Assembly (NCBI RefSeq): GCF_038500265.1
Contig: NZ_CP150637.1
Coordinates: 1,939,501 to 2,003,500, forward strand
Source of the DNA: Ignatzschineria larvae DSM 13226
GTDB lineage: Bacteria > Pseudomonadota > Gammaproteobacteria > Cardiobacteriales > Wohlfahrtiimonadaceae
Length of the DNA stretch: 64,000 bases
Reading direction: 5' to 3'
The translations under genes were made by a program, and so were the position numbers. Below the pieces are notes generated by a model that was not told the DNA's origin, made no database searches, and was given only the letters and a program-made list of their open reading frames with translations. Shown piece by piece: positions 55,485 through 64,000 of this stretch; the first letter of the stretch is position 1, and every line of letters starts with the position of its first letter.

Positions 55485-58400
55485 ATGAAAAAGATTTCGC
55501 TTAAGACCCTGCCTATCCCTGCACAGAAACGCACAGTTGAATGGCAGATGGAAAATAGCGCCCACTTTGCACTGCATCTTGTTCACTCGGCTAAAAGTAG
55601 TGACCGAACCTTAGTTGTTATTGTGAATGATATGCGTCAAGCTGAAGATTTAGCTACTAATTGTCACTTCTTTGGCGGAGAAGCAGTGATTTTCCCAGAT
55701 ACAGAAACACTGCCCTATGACACCTTTTCTCCACAGATTGATATCATTTCAGAACGCCTCTCTGTACTCTATCGCCTCAAAGAGAATCAGCTTTCTCTCA
55801 TTATCGTTACCATTCCAACTTTGATGCAGCGACTAGCACCCAGAAGTTTCTTCGATGGATCGGTGCTTATTTTCAAAAAAGATGATCAGATCGATCGTGA
55901 GCAATTTCGTGCCAATTTGGAAGCTGCTGGTTATCTCAATGTACAACAGGTTTTATCTCCAGGTGAGTTTGCTGCCCGAGGTTCGGTCTTTGATCTCTTC
56001 CCGATGGGAGAAAAGATGCCGCTTCGAATCGATTTCTTCGATGATGAGATCGATTCTATTCGCACTTTTGATCCTGAAACTGGTGATACCTTAGCCACAT
56101 TCCCCTCAATCTCCCTGCTTCCGACTCGGGAATTAGATACCAGTGAACGAGGCCTTGCGACCTTTACACAGAAATACCAAGCTACCTTTTCCGATGATCC
56201 AGCGCTCCTGAAGCGCGCCTATCTCTATCAAGACACGCTTAAGGGTAATCTCCCCTCCGGCATTGAAGGATATCTTCCGCTCTTCTTTGAGGAAACAGCC
56301 ACTTTCTTTGACTATCTGCCGGCAACGAGTACATTAATGCTCTTCCCTGATATTAATACAGAAGGACTGAGCTTCCATCAATTAGTGGAAACCCGATTTG
56401 AGCGCTATCGACATGATCAAGAACGCCCGATCTTAACCCCTTCTCGGCTCTATCTCACACCCAAGATGCTAGAGGGTCACTTAACACAATATCCGCAAGT
56501 CTTATTACAATGGACTACCAAATTCCAACCACTGGTTAATTTAGAAACCTTACAACAACAAGTTGAAAGGGGTTCTGCTCCTTATATCTTAACGGCGGAA
56601 ACCTCAGGGCGCCGAGAGAATCTACTCAACCGTTTAGAAAATGAATCTATCAAGCCTAAAATGGCTCAAGATATCGCTGAAGCCTTTCACGCTCCTCACC
56701 CCTTAATGCTGGTAACAGGACCTTTAACCCAAGGATTTAGTAATCACAATCCTGATTTTCGCTTTATTACTGAAGCAGAATTCTTAGGGATTAAACCTCG
56801 TGCCTATCGCGCTAAAGGGAAAGTAGCGGATATTGAAGCGATACTTACTAATCTCGATACTTTAGAGATTGGCGATCCGATTATTCATATCAATCATGGC
56901 GTCGGCCGTTATGTCGGTATGGATATCATTGATGACACCGAACTTGTGGTTATTCAATATCGCGATAATGCCAAGCTCTATGTGCCGGTCACTTCTCTCG
57001 ACTTACTCTCGAAATATTCCGGCAGCGAAAAACAGATGGCACCACTGCATAAGCTTGGCACAGATCAATGGGATAAGGCGCGCCGGAAAGCCGCGGAAAA
57101 AGCCAATGATACTGCGGCCGAACTTCTCGATATCTATGCAAGACGGGAAGCTCAAACCGGCAAAGCGATGCACATTCCCATAGAGTATGAACTCTTTGCC
57201 AAACAATTCCCCTACAATACAACGCCCGATCAACAGCGGGCAATTGATGAAGTGATTGCGGATCTTGAACGGGGGAAAATGGATCGTATTATCTGTGGAG
57301 ATGTAGGTTTTGGGAAAACAGAAGTCGCAATGAGGGCTGCATTTATGGTCGCGATGAATGGTTATCAAGTCGCCATTTTAGCACCGACAACCCTATTAGC
57401 AGAACAACATGCTGCAGCTTTCCAAGACCGTTTTGCCGATTGGCCTATTAAGATCACGGCGCTCTCTCGTTTTCGTAAAACGAAAGAGACTCGGGAGATT
57501 CTTACTGCTGTTGCCGAAGGGCAGATCGATATTGTCATCGGTACACATAGATTACTCTCAAAAGATACCACCTTTCACAAACTTGGATTGGTCATTGTCG
57601 ATGAGGAACATCGTTTTGGAGTGAAGCAGAAAGAACGGTTACGAGAATTAAGAGCTGAGGTCAACTTCATGGCGATGACCGCAACGCCTATTCCTAGAAC
57701 CCTCAATATGGGACTCACTGGCTTAAAAGCACTCTCCATCATTGCAACACCGCCGGAAAATCGTATTGCTGTTAAGACCTTTGTAAATGAGTGGAGCGAT
57801 GAACTGATTGTCGAGGCTTGTATGCGGGAATTTAAGCGTGGTGGACAGGTCTACTTTCTTCATAATGAAGTGAAAACGATTGAAGCAGTACAACAACGCC
57901 TACTTGAGCTGATGCCCGATATTAATATCGGTATTGCCCATGGGCAGATGCATGAAACAGAGCTTGAGCAGGTGATGCTCGATTTTTATCATCATCGCGT
58001 GAATATCCTCCTCTGTACCACTATTGTAGAATCAGGGATCGATGTCCCCAATGCTAATACTGTTATTATTAATCGCGCCGATCATTTAGGACTTGCACAA
58101 TTACATCAAATTCGTGGTCGTGTAGGCCGCTCCCATCATCGTGCCTTTTGTTACTTAATTATCCCTGAATCTGCAGCTATGACCTCAGATGCGAAAAAGC
58201 GTATTGAAGCGATTGCCACAACAGATACCTTAGGCGCAGGCTTTATGCTAGCGAATCATGATCTTGAGATTCGAGGGGCTGGAGAACTGCTCGGCGATGC
58301 GCAAAGCGGGGAGATTAATGCCATTGGTTTCTCTCTCTACATGGAACTTTTAAGTGAAGCGGCTGAAATGGTAAAACGCGGCGGTAAGCTTGATGTGGCG

Positions 58401-58847
58401 GATCCTTTTAATAAAGGTCTAGAGATCTCCATTGGCGCCCCGGCCTTAATTCAAGAGGATTATCTCTTCGATGTATCACAGCGACTCTCTTACTATAAGC
58501 GCATTGCAAGTTGTAAAAATAGTGATGACCTTGATCAAATTCAGGTAGAGATGATTGATAGATACGGTCTGTTACCGGATAGCACCAAACGTCTCTTTAG
58601 AATTGCAGCGCTCAAACTGAAAGCAAAACCGCTCAATCTGAAAAAAATTGAAGCCACAAGTCGTGGTGTTCGCATTATTTTTGGAGATCAACCACGAATT
58701 AATCCACAAAAGCTGATTAAACTGATTCAAGAAAAACCACAGTTTTATCAACTTCAAGGACAAGAAGCCTTACGTTATCAAATTCCATTAGAGAATGCCG
58801 ACATTAGACTCAATGCCATTCAACAATTACTCGATCTGCTGATATGA
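55485..58847 (+). CDS. mfd: Transcription-repair coupling factor
   Basis: Displaces RNA polymerase stalled at lesions and recruits UvrA. The 1,120 residues (E. coli 1,148) have the UvrB-like N-terminal domain (SPGEFAARGSVFDLFP), the RNA polymerase-interacting domain (IGDPIIHINHGVGRYVGM...LYVPVTSLDLLSKYSG) and RecG-like helicase motifs: CGDVGFGKTEVAMRAAF near residue 605, VDEEHRFGVKQKERL, ATPIPRTLNMGL and ADHLGLAQLHQIRGRVGRS. The C-terminal D7 domain follows. No clear SD is seen before the ATG. Confidence 0.97.
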   Translation: MKKISLKTLPIPAQKRTVEWQMENSAHFALHLVHSAKSSDRTLVVIVNDMRQAEDLATNCHFFGGEAVIFPDTETLPYDTFSPQIDIISERLSVLYRLKENQLSLIIVTIPTLMQRLAPRSFFDGSVLIFKKDDQIDREQFRANLEAAGYLNVQQVLSPGEFAARGSVFDLFPMGEKMPLRIDFFDDEIDSIRTFDPETGDTLATFPSISLLPTRELDTSERGLATFTQKYQATFSDDPALLKRAYLYQDTLKGNLPSGIEGYLPLFFEETATFFDYLPATSTLMLFPDINTEGLSFHQLVETRFERYRHDQERPILTPSRLYLTPKMLEGHLTQYPQVLLQWTTKFQPLVNLETLQQQVERGSAPYILTAETSGRRENLLNRLENESIKPKMAQDIAEAFHAPHPLMLVTGPLTQGFSNHNPDFRFITEAEFLGIKPRAYRAKGKVADIEAILTNLDTLEIGDPIIHINHGVGRYVGMDIIDDTELVVIQYRDNAKLYVPVTSLDLLSKYSGSEKQMAPLHKLGTDQWDKARRKAAEKANDTAAELLDIYARREAQTGKAMHIPIEYELFAKQFPYNTTPDQQRAIDEVIADLERGKMDRIICGDVGFGKTEVAMRAAFMVAMNGYQVAILAPTTLLAEQHAAAFQDRFADWPIKITALSRFRKTKETREILTAVAEGQIDIVIGTHRLLSKDTTFHKLGLVIVDEEHRFGVKQKERLRELRAEVNFMAMTATPIPRTLNMGLTGLKALSIIATPPENRIAVKTFVNEWSDELIVEACMREFKRGGQVYFLHNEVKTIEAVQQRLLELMPDINIGIAHGQMHETELEQVMLDFYHHRVNILLCTTIVESGIDVPNANTVIINRADHLGLAQLHQIRGRVGRSHHRAFCYLIIPESAAMTSDAKKRIEAIATTDTLGAGFMLANHDLEIRGAGELLGDAQSGEINAIGFSLYMELLSEAAEMVKRGGKLDVADPFNKGLEISIGAPALIQEDYLFDVSQRLSYYKRIASCKNSDDLDQIQVEMIDRYGLLPDSTKRLFRIAALKLKAKPLNLKKIEATSRGVRIIFGDQPRINPQKLIKLIQEKPQFYQLQGQEALRYQIPLENADIRLNAIQQLLDLLI

Positions 58848-59016
58848 GTGAGTTATATCAAGTTATTATAGTGTTATAAAAAAGCGATAAGGCTTAAATC
58901 TCTTGCAAAAAGTAGAAATTAGTAGAAATTGCTTGTGATAAGATAATTTGTAAATATGATAAACAAAATTTAATCAACAATTTTAAAATCAATAACTATA
59001 TTAAAAAATAGATATC

Positions 59017-59030
59017 CCGGCATTGATGCC
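59017..59030 (+). promoter_or_regulatory. Short perfect hairpin in the glmU leader
   Basis: CGGCAT-TG-ATGCCG, 26 bases before the glmU ATG. It is just upstream of the SD (AGAAGG). It may influence translation or mark an mRNA processing site. It is not followed by a T tract. Confidence 0.4.
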
Positions 59031-59056
59031 GAGATGCTCGCAGAAGGATTTATGTT

Positions 59057-60400
59057 ATGAAACAACTCTCGATTGTTATTTTGGCTGCAGGACTGGGCTC
59101 TCGTATGAAATCAGAGCTTCCAAAACCGCTTCATAAAATTGGTGGAAAACCAATGTTAGAGCATGTGCTCCACTGCGCGCGCCAATTAAATCCTGATCGG
59201 TTAATTGTGGTTTATGGTCATCGCGGAGAGGAACTTAAAGCTGCTTTTACCCATCATGATGATATTACTTGGGCTAAACAGGAGACTTTTGAAGGTACTG
59301 GCGATGCAATGAAATATGCCCTCCCACATACGATCGAAGGTTCAACCGTATTAGTACTCTATGGGGATACCCCATTGATTCAAGCACCTACCTTACAAAA
59401 ACTCATCGATAATGCCGAGAAAACACGTCTTAATTGGCTTATTTCCACTGTCGAAAATCCAATGGGTTATGGCCGGATTATCCGCGACCATAACCATCAT
59501 ATGATTGCGATCATCGAAGAGAAAGATGCAAATGAGACCGAAAAAGAGATCAAAGAGATCAATACCGGTATTTTTGCCATCTGCCAAAGTTTCTTAAAAG
59601 AAGCGCTTCCTCAGATCAATAATAACAATCAACAACAAGAGTATTATCTAACAGATGTTGCCAAACTTGCAGTCAAAAATGGTATTACAATACATACCTT
59701 TGAAGAGAATCCTGCCCTAATTCAAGGCGTCAACGATCGCGTACAACTCGCAACCCTTGAGCGTTACTATCAAAAAGAGATGGCCAAACAATTGATGCTC
59801 AATGGCATTACGATCGATGATCCGGAATCATTAACCATTCGAGGTACAATAAAGAATGACCTTGATTGTCATATTGAACCGAATGTTATATTAGAGGGAA
59901 ATATTGTCCTCGGTAAAAATGTCACGATTCGTACCGGCTCTGTTCTGAAAGATGTTGTGATTGGCGATAATACGACAATCCATCCTTACTCTGTTATTGA
60001 GAAGGCTTCCATTGGTAAAAATGCGGATGTTGGACCATTTGCTCGCGTACGAGAAAATAGTAAACTCGGCGATCATACACGCGTGGGGAACTTTGTAGAG
60101 ACTAAAAATACCACTCTTGGAAATGGTTCAAAAGCAGGTCATCTTGCTTATCTTGGCGATGCAACTATCGGTGTTGAGAGTAATATTGGGGCCGGTACTA
60201 TTACCTGCAATTATGATGGTACTTTAAAACATCGCACTATTATCGGCGATCATGTCTTTATTGGTTCTAATAGCTCACTAGTCGCACCGGTTACTATTGG
60301 TGATCATGCTTCAACGGCTGCGGGGGCGATTGTTCCCAAAGATGTGAAAGCACATACGCTGATTCGTAATCGTCTAGAGATCCTTGAGAAAGAGAAATAA
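59057..60400 (+). CDS. glmU: Bifunctional UDP-N-acetylglucosamine pyrophosphorylase / glucosamine-1-phosphate N-acetyltransferase
   Basis: Makes UDP-GlcNAc for peptidoglycan and lipopolysaccharide in two steps. The 447 residues have the N-terminal uridyltransferase domain (LAAGLGSRMKSELPKPLHKIGGKPM; YGDTPLI) and, from about residue 250, a left-handed beta-helix of hexapeptide repeats with the acetyl-CoA-binding GHLAYLGDATIGVESNIGAGTI and NYDGTLKHRTIIGDHVFIGS. SD AGAAGGATTTATG. It stands alone without glmS. Confidence 0.97.
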   Translation: MKQLSIVILAAGLGSRMKSELPKPLHKIGGKPMLEHVLHCARQLNPDRLIVVYGHRGEELKAAFTHHDDITWAKQETFEGTGDAMKYALPHTIEGSTVLVLYGDTPLIQAPTLQKLIDNAEKTRLNWLISTVENPMGYGRIIRDHNHHMIAIIEEKDANETEKEIKEINTGIFAICQSFLKEALPQINNNNQQQEYYLTDVAKLAVKNGITIHTFEENPALIQGVNDRVQLATLERYYQKEMAKQLMLNGITIDDPESLTIRGTIKNDLDCHIEPNVILEGNIVLGKNVTIRTGSVLKDVVIGDNTTIHPYSVIEKASIGKNADVGPFARVRENSKLGDHTRVGNFVETKNTTLGNGSKAGHLAYLGDATIGVESNIGAGTITCNYDGTLKHRTIIGDHVFIGSNSSLVAPVTIGDHASTAAGAIVPKDVKAHTLIRNRLEILEKEK

Positions 60401-60663
60401 ATTCATCAAATAACACCATCATCCATCGAATAAATCTAATAAAGATATAACATTTTGATATTAAAAATCTTTATCTAGTGAATGGGATTGTGTTTTAGAT
60501 CATAAGTCAATTATAAAGTTATACATGCTCATTATCTTTGATGATATAATGACGCTAATATAGATTTATTACACATTGCTGTATCGAATAAGTGTGCTGA
60601 GCAAAAATCATTTATTGAAGCAGCTTAATTTTCAGTAAATAGCATACTCATAAGGAGCTTAGT

Positions 60664-60978
60664 ATGAAAAAATTACTCGTTGTTGCTGCTGCATTTGCAG
60701 CTTTGACTGCCCCAACTTTTGCACAGGTTGATCCTGAACTTGCAAGCGCTTCAGGTTGCTTTGCTTGTCACCGCCAAGATCAAAAACTCATCGGCCCTAG
60801 CTATGATGAAGTTTATGAGAAATATCAAAATGATGATGGTGCTGAAGCTTATCTCGTTGAGAAAGTAAAAACAGGTGGTTCAGGTGTTTGGGGACCTATT
60901 CCTATGGCTCCTAACTTACATGTGCCAGAAGCAACGATTCAGTTACTCGTACAACAAATTCTTCATAAAGCAAACTAA
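60664..60978 (+). CDS. Small soluble cytochrome c (c551/c552-like)
   Basis: Periplasmic electron carrier, 104 residues. The signal peptide ends about PTFAQ. The heme-binding motif CFACH is at residues 32-36, with the axial Met in GPIPMAPN (residue 81) and the conserved VWGPIPM segment. Size and motifs fit class I cytochromes of the c551/c552 type that feed cytochrome oxidases or nitrite reductase. No partner oxidase gene is adjacent. SD AAGGAG. A strong terminator follows. Confidence 0.93.
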   Translation: MKKLLVVAAAFAALTAPTFAQVDPELASASGCFACHRQDQKLIGPSYDEVYEKYQNDDGAEAYLVEKVKTGGSGVWGPIPMAPNLHVPEATIQLLVQQILHKAN

Positions 60979-61045
60979 TTTAAGAAACGTGATTTTATAG
61001 GTCACACTTATAGTTGTAAGCTTAATAATGAGTCATCGAAATAGA

Positions 61046-61076
61046 AACACCCTGAAAAATTCAGGGTGTTTTTTTC
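61046..61076 (+). terminator. Strong terminator downstream of the cytochrome c gene
   Basis: Perfect ten-bp stem AACACCCTGA / TCAGGGTGTT with a five-base loop, then TTTTTTC. Confidence 0.93.
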
Positions 61077-61089
61077 ATGAATCATGATT

Positions 61090-61263
61090 TATAGTAAGGT
61101 CGGCTCAAAATAAGCCCATTTAAATGCCGGCACATCGGTTGTAAAAAGAAAGATAGCCATTCTATCCGGCATCTTGCAAGTGTTGTTTAGTGCGATTTGA
61201 TGTTCTCTTAAAGTTCCACACTAACTACATAAAAACCATTTTTCTTAAACCAAATTTACGATA
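61090..61263 (+). repeat. MITE-like repeat, copy F (full length)
   Basis: 174 bp in the copy B orientation. It starts TATAGTAAGGTCGGCTCAAA and ends AACCAAATTTACGATA. The core ATGCCGGCACATCGG and CCGGCATCTTGCAAG is kept. It abuts the stop codon of the LOG-family gene (61267) with three bases between. Confidence 0.9.
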
Positions 61264-61266
61264 GAT

Positions 61267-61977
61267 CTATTCCTCACTATTCTCTTTTGCCCACAGTATT
61301 TCAAGTGCATCAATGACTTCATCACTACTATCTACAATCTGAAATTTATTGAGATCATTCTCAGCAATTAACCCCTCAGTGACTAATGTGGTTTTAAACC
61401 AAGCAAATAACGGTGCCCAAAAAGCACTATCCACGAGAATAATCGGTTTAACAGCCATCTTTTTCGTCTGCATTAAAGTAATGGCTTCAATCAGTTCATC
61501 TAAAGTACCGAAGCCTCCTGGCAGACAGATATAAGCTTCAGAATAGGCCATAAAGATCGTTTTACGCGTTAAAAAATGCTCGAAAGAGAGAGAGAGATCT
61601 TGATACTCATTCGGAAACTGTTCTTTAGGGAGCTTAATATTAAGTCCAATAGAAAGACCATTTCCTGCTTTACAGCCGCTATTACCCGCTTTCATAATCC
61701 CAGGGCCACCGCCCGTAATAATCGCAACACCTCTTCTCGACAACTTTTCAGCAATTTCAAATGCTAATCGATAAGCAGGGCTCTCTTCAGTGAGACGCGC
61801 AGAACCAAAAATACTCACAGAAGGGCCTATATTATCCAGTTTCTCAGAAGCCGCATTCAACTCTGCAACCACTAGATCAATATCAAATAAATGGGGTCTT
61901 GGCTTAAAATTAGCAAGCGATCTGAAAGCTAATTTTCCCTCTTTTCCTATATTCCCCTGCTCTGTACGTTGTTCCAC
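61267..61977 (-). CDS. LOG-family (TIGR00730) protein, nucleotide 5'-monophosphate phosphoribohydrolase-like
   Basis: 236 residues with the LOG motifs ITGGGPGIMKAGNSG and PGGFGTLDELIEAI. Members hydrolyse nucleotide monophosphates (E. coli PpnN) or release cytokinins in plants and some bacteria. The long N-terminal part (KLAFRSLANFKPRPHLFDID) puts it in the larger subgroup, not the short YvdD type. The start is GTG with AAGGAG upstream. Its 3' end meets a MITE-like element, so the transcript continues into it. Confidence 0.87.
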   Translation of the reverse strand: MEQRTEQGNIGKEGKLAFRSLANFKPRPHLFDIDLVVAELNAASEKLDNIGPSVSIFGSARLTEESPAYRLAFEIAEKLSRRGVAIITGGGPGIMKAGNSGCKAGNGLSIGLNIKLPKEQFPNEYQDLSLSFEHFLTRKTIFMAYSEAYICLPGGFGTLDELIEAITLMQTKKMAVKPIILVDSAFWAPLFAWFKTTLVTEGLIAENDLNKFQIVDSSDEVIDALEILWAKENSEE

Positions 61978-62066
61978 GCGATACTCCTTTTTTATGATCT
62001 TTTATGATGTTAACAATGATGGTCATGATACATTCATCATAAGCGCTTTAGCATAACCGATCTTAA

Positions 62067-62936
62067 CTATCGACTCAATGTATCTAGTGAATGTTGTAGA
62101 TAAACATCGAATCGTGTGTTCGGCGACTCAACTGAGTGGCTAGGTTTTAAATCTGCCACAAATTCCGCTCCCTTTGGTCGCTTCACAACAACACGTGGGA
62201 CACCACTTGTAAGCGCATTTTTAAGTAGCAACTCATTATCTAAATCCGCACCCACTAAATTACGAATAATCCGAAGCTCCTTTTTGACTAGCGCCGATTT
62301 TTTCCGCTCAGGATACATAGGATCCATATAAATCACATCCGCTAAAGGAACAGCTATATCACTCATTTGCGTCTCTTGATGATCTCTGTTTTGCAAAAAA
62401 GCAATTGCATCTTCGGGCATTAAATATAGATATGGATCTACTGCAGTACCAATATCTGCCTGCCCCACAGGTTGCGAAAGCTGTGCTAAGCCATACTGTA
62501 GTAAGGTCTGCAGTACAGGATTACGCTCAAACATGAGTACTTGTAAACCTGCAAAATAGAGGAGCGCTGAATCCCGCCCGAGCCCTGCAGTCAAATCCCA
62601 AATCCGTTGCCGCTCCGTACTCTTCCAACCTACTGCACGAAGCAAGGGTTCTTGCGCTTTATTGAGTTTTTGCATCCGATATTGTAGCTTTTTAGAAGTA
62701 AAATCGATCTCTAGATTCCCAGCTTCTAAATCTTGCCAATAAAATCGTGCGCCATCCCAAATAAAACGGTTAATATCCGATTGATTCGAGTGTGAAGTAT
62801 GATCTAAGCAATAGGCCTCAAAATCTTGTAATTCAATCTTTAAAGAGGTGGGCAATTGAATAGGATGCTCCAATCCTTTTTTGATTATTTCAAAAGGATA
62901 TACGCTCTTTGGATATACGCTCTTTTGCTCCATCAT
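62067..62936 (-). CDS. rsmJ: 16S rRNA (guanine(1516)-N(2))-methyltransferase
   Basis: Methylates G1516 of 16S rRNA using S-adenosylmethionine. The 289 residues show the SAM-binding IWDLTAGLGRDSALLYFAGLQVLMFER, the catalytic YMDPMYPERKKSALVKKELRIIRNLVG, and VVVKRPKGAEF plus NTRFDVYL at the end. The N-terminus contains a short SVYP repeat (KSVYPKSVYP). SD GGGGG before the first ATG. Two DnaA-box-like sequences lie 53 bases upstream of the start. Confidence 0.94.
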   Translation of the reverse strand: MMEQKSVYPKSVYPFEIIKKGLEHPIQLPTSLKIELQDFEAYCLDHTSHSNQSDINRFIWDGARFYWQDLEAGNLEIDFTSKKLQYRMQKLNKAQEPLLRAVGWKSTERQRIWDLTAGLGRDSALLYFAGLQVLMFERNPVLQTLLQYGLAQLSQPVGQADIGTAVDPYLYLMPEDAIAFLQNRDHQETQMSDIAVPLADVIYMDPMYPERKKSALVKKELRIIRNLVGADLDNELLLKNALTSGVPRVVVKRPKGAEFVADLKPSHSVESPNTRFDVYLQHSLDTLSR

Positions 62937-62988
62937 CTTACCCCCATATCGATCATCATTATAGACTTATTCACCGTTTTCCCCTGAG

Positions 62989-63009
62989 TTATCTACAAAG
63001 TTATCCACA
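62989..63009 (+). promoter_or_regulatory. Two DnaA-box-like sequences upstream of rsmJ
   Basis: TTATCTACA (62989-62997) and the perfect box TTATCCACA (63001-63009), direct repeats with three bases between. GGATATCC follows at 63010-63017. The region also holds the promoter of rsmJ, so DnaA control is possible. Confidence 0.55.
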
Positions 63010-63098
63010 GGATATCCTCACTCTGTAAATGACTGTTCCTATTGCCGGAAAGTAGTATAACGGTTTTCGACTGAAAGATAACAACTATCCCCTATAAA

Positions 63099-63277
63099 TA
63101 TAGTAAATTTGGTTTAAGAAAAATAGTTTTTAAGCAGCTAGCATCGGATTTTAAAAAGAACATAAAACTGCGTATTGAACGACACTTGCAAGATGCCGGA
63201 TAGAACAGCTTCCTTGCCTCGATCAACCGATGCGCCGGCATTTCAATAATGCCTTATTTTGAACCGATATTACTATA
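63099..63277 (-). repeat. MITE-like repeat, copy G (full length)
   Basis: 179 bp, inverted relative to copy B. It starts TATAGTAAATTTGGTTTAAG and ends GAACCGATATTACTATA. The core TTGCAAGATGCCGGATAGAA ... GATGCGCCGGCATTTCAATA is kept. It lies between tag and rsmJ, 50 bases past the tag stop. Confidence 0.92.
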
Positions 63278-63326
63278 ATGAGGAGAGCAAGCACCTCATC
63301 AATATTCGCTTATCAAGCTTCCCTTA

Positions 63327-63956
63327 TCAATCCGCAATCTTATCTGCGCTCAGGTCGCATTCAGCGAGATGGTCGTACACCATCCCCGCAGCTTGAAGAA
63401 AAGCATAGGCTGTTCGACTACCAAAAAATTTAAATCCAAACTTTTTGAGCTCTTTTGCAATTTCATCAGATAGAGGTGTCGTAATAGGGCTTAACGCTTC
63501 AGGCTGATAAACGTTGATGATCGGTTTTCCGCCTACTTTTCCCCAAAAATAATCACTGAAAGAGCGATATTGTTGACAAAAAGAGAGATAACGCTCGGCA
63601 TTATGAATCATTGCGCTAATCTTAAGCCGATTGCGAATGATGCCAGCATTTTGCATGAGTTGTTCGATATCAACATCATCCATTTGACTCATCAAAAGCG
63701 GATCAAATCCTCTGAAAGCTTTACGATAAGCCTCCCGTTTTGAAAGCACAGTCCACCATGAAAGTCCGGCATGTTGCGTTTCAAGCGCAAAAAGTTCCCA
63801 TAACTCAGATTCACTCTTATTAGGATTACCCCATTCATCATCATGATAAGCTTGGTAGAGTGGTTGTGCGCCACACCACCGGCAACGATGAATGATCGAT
63901 TTCTCTCCTCTTTCTACGCCCTTACTCATTCCTTTATGTTCCTCATTTACTTTCAT
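63327..63956 (-). CDS. tag: DNA-3-methyladenine glycosylase I
   Basis: Removes 3-methyladenine from alkylated DNA. The 209 residues include the family start RCRWCGAQPLYQAYHDDEWG, with one zinc Cys, ELFALETQHAGLSWWTVLSKREAYRKAF with the catalytic Glu/Trp pocket, GIIRNRLKISAMIHNA, and KKFGFKFFGSRTAYAFLQAAGMVYDHLAEC with the His and Cys of the zinc site. It has an N-terminal extension of about 20 charged residues compared with E. coli Tag (187). Met1 or Met10 could be the start. Confidence 0.94.
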   Translation of the reverse strand: MKVNEEHKGMSKGVERGEKSIIHRCRWCGAQPLYQAYHDDEWGNPNKSESELWELFALETQHAGLSWWTVLSKREAYRKAFRGFDPLLMSQMDDVDIEQLMQNAGIIRNRLKISAMIHNAERYLSFCQQYRSFSDYFWGKVGGKPIINVYQPEALSPITTPLSDEIAKELKKFGFKFFGSRTAYAFLQAAGMVYDHLAECDLSADKIAD

Positions 63957-64000
63957 TAATCGGAATATGAATGTTGAATATTATGACACGCTTCACCTAT

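Noticed and set aside
62937-63098. Replication origin at the DnaA-box pair
   Set aside because: Only two boxes, no AT-rich unwinding cluster with repeats, and no dnaA/dnaN/gidA genes nearby.

Overview
This is chromosomal DNA of an AT-rich gammaproteobacterium. Three things support that: the Tyr/Gly/Thr tRNA cluster followed by tuf, tRNA-Trp, secE-nusG-rplKAJL-rpoBC, the xseB-ispA-dxs order, and proteins close to Escherichia coli DksA, SodB, RsmJ and YafK. The overall style suggests the Cardiobacteriales/Ignatzschineria-Wohlfahrtiimonas neighbourhood, but this is an inference that I cannot confirm from sequence alone. Most of the window is core genome. There is no prophage, CRISPR array or full insertion sequence.

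Layout. 1-1.9 kb is the tail of a chaperone-usher fimbrial cluster: a PapD-like chaperone cut by the window edge and a two-domain fimbrial/adhesin protein. 2-10 kb is a minus-strand run: dksA, a small membrane protein, dapB, tRNA-Ser, a YafK/DpaA-type L,D-transpeptidase-fold lipoprotein, a HisN-like phosphatase, glyQ without glyS, and a large MscS-type channel. 10.2-13.2 kb is xseB-ispA-dxs (isoprenoid precursor supply). 13.9-17.3 kb is an AIDA-type autotransporter with 18-residue passenger repeats and 22 copies of a 24-bp Pro-Gly-Asp repeat. 17.5-27.7 kb holds rph, infA behind tRNA-Pro, an orphan TolC/OprM-type lipoprotein, an NlpC/P60 hydrolase, guaA, an AhpD-like protein, adk, a secreted or anchored unknown, tcdA, sodB and nusB. 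27.7-41.5 kb is the RNA polymerase, ribosomal protein and tuf block with four tRNAs, read on the minus strand. 41.5-49.1 kb contains a YcbB-type L,D-transpeptidase, metA, metY, guaD, a GNAT protein and a four-helix membrane protein. 49.4-64 kb holds sbcDC, two small membrane proteins, mfd, glmU, a cytochrome c, a LOG-family protein, rsmJ and tag.

The most unusual gene is guaA. Its GMP synthetase ATP-pyrophosphatase and dimerisation domains are intact. The N-terminal glutamine amidotransferase domain has shrunk to about 110 residues: the nucleophile Cys appears replaced by Ser, and the half carrying the catalytic His/Glu is absent. The enzyme therefore looks ammonia-dependent, or served by a separate amidotransferase.

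A second feature is a family of about 173-bp interspersed elements. Seven copies or fragments lie in the 64 kb, in both orientations and all between genes. They have imperfect TATAGTAA... terminal inverted repeats and an internal ATGCCGG/CCGGCAT hairpin, so they look like a Correia-like MITE.

Metabolic reading: metA carries Glu at position 111, the acetyl-CoA-type residue, and sits next to metY, which fits an O-acetylhomoserine route to methionine. guaD and guaA are both here but not in an operon. Several promoters with good -35/-10 boxes (tRNA-tuf, tRNA-Pro-infA, rplK) and many Rho-independent terminators can be read directly.
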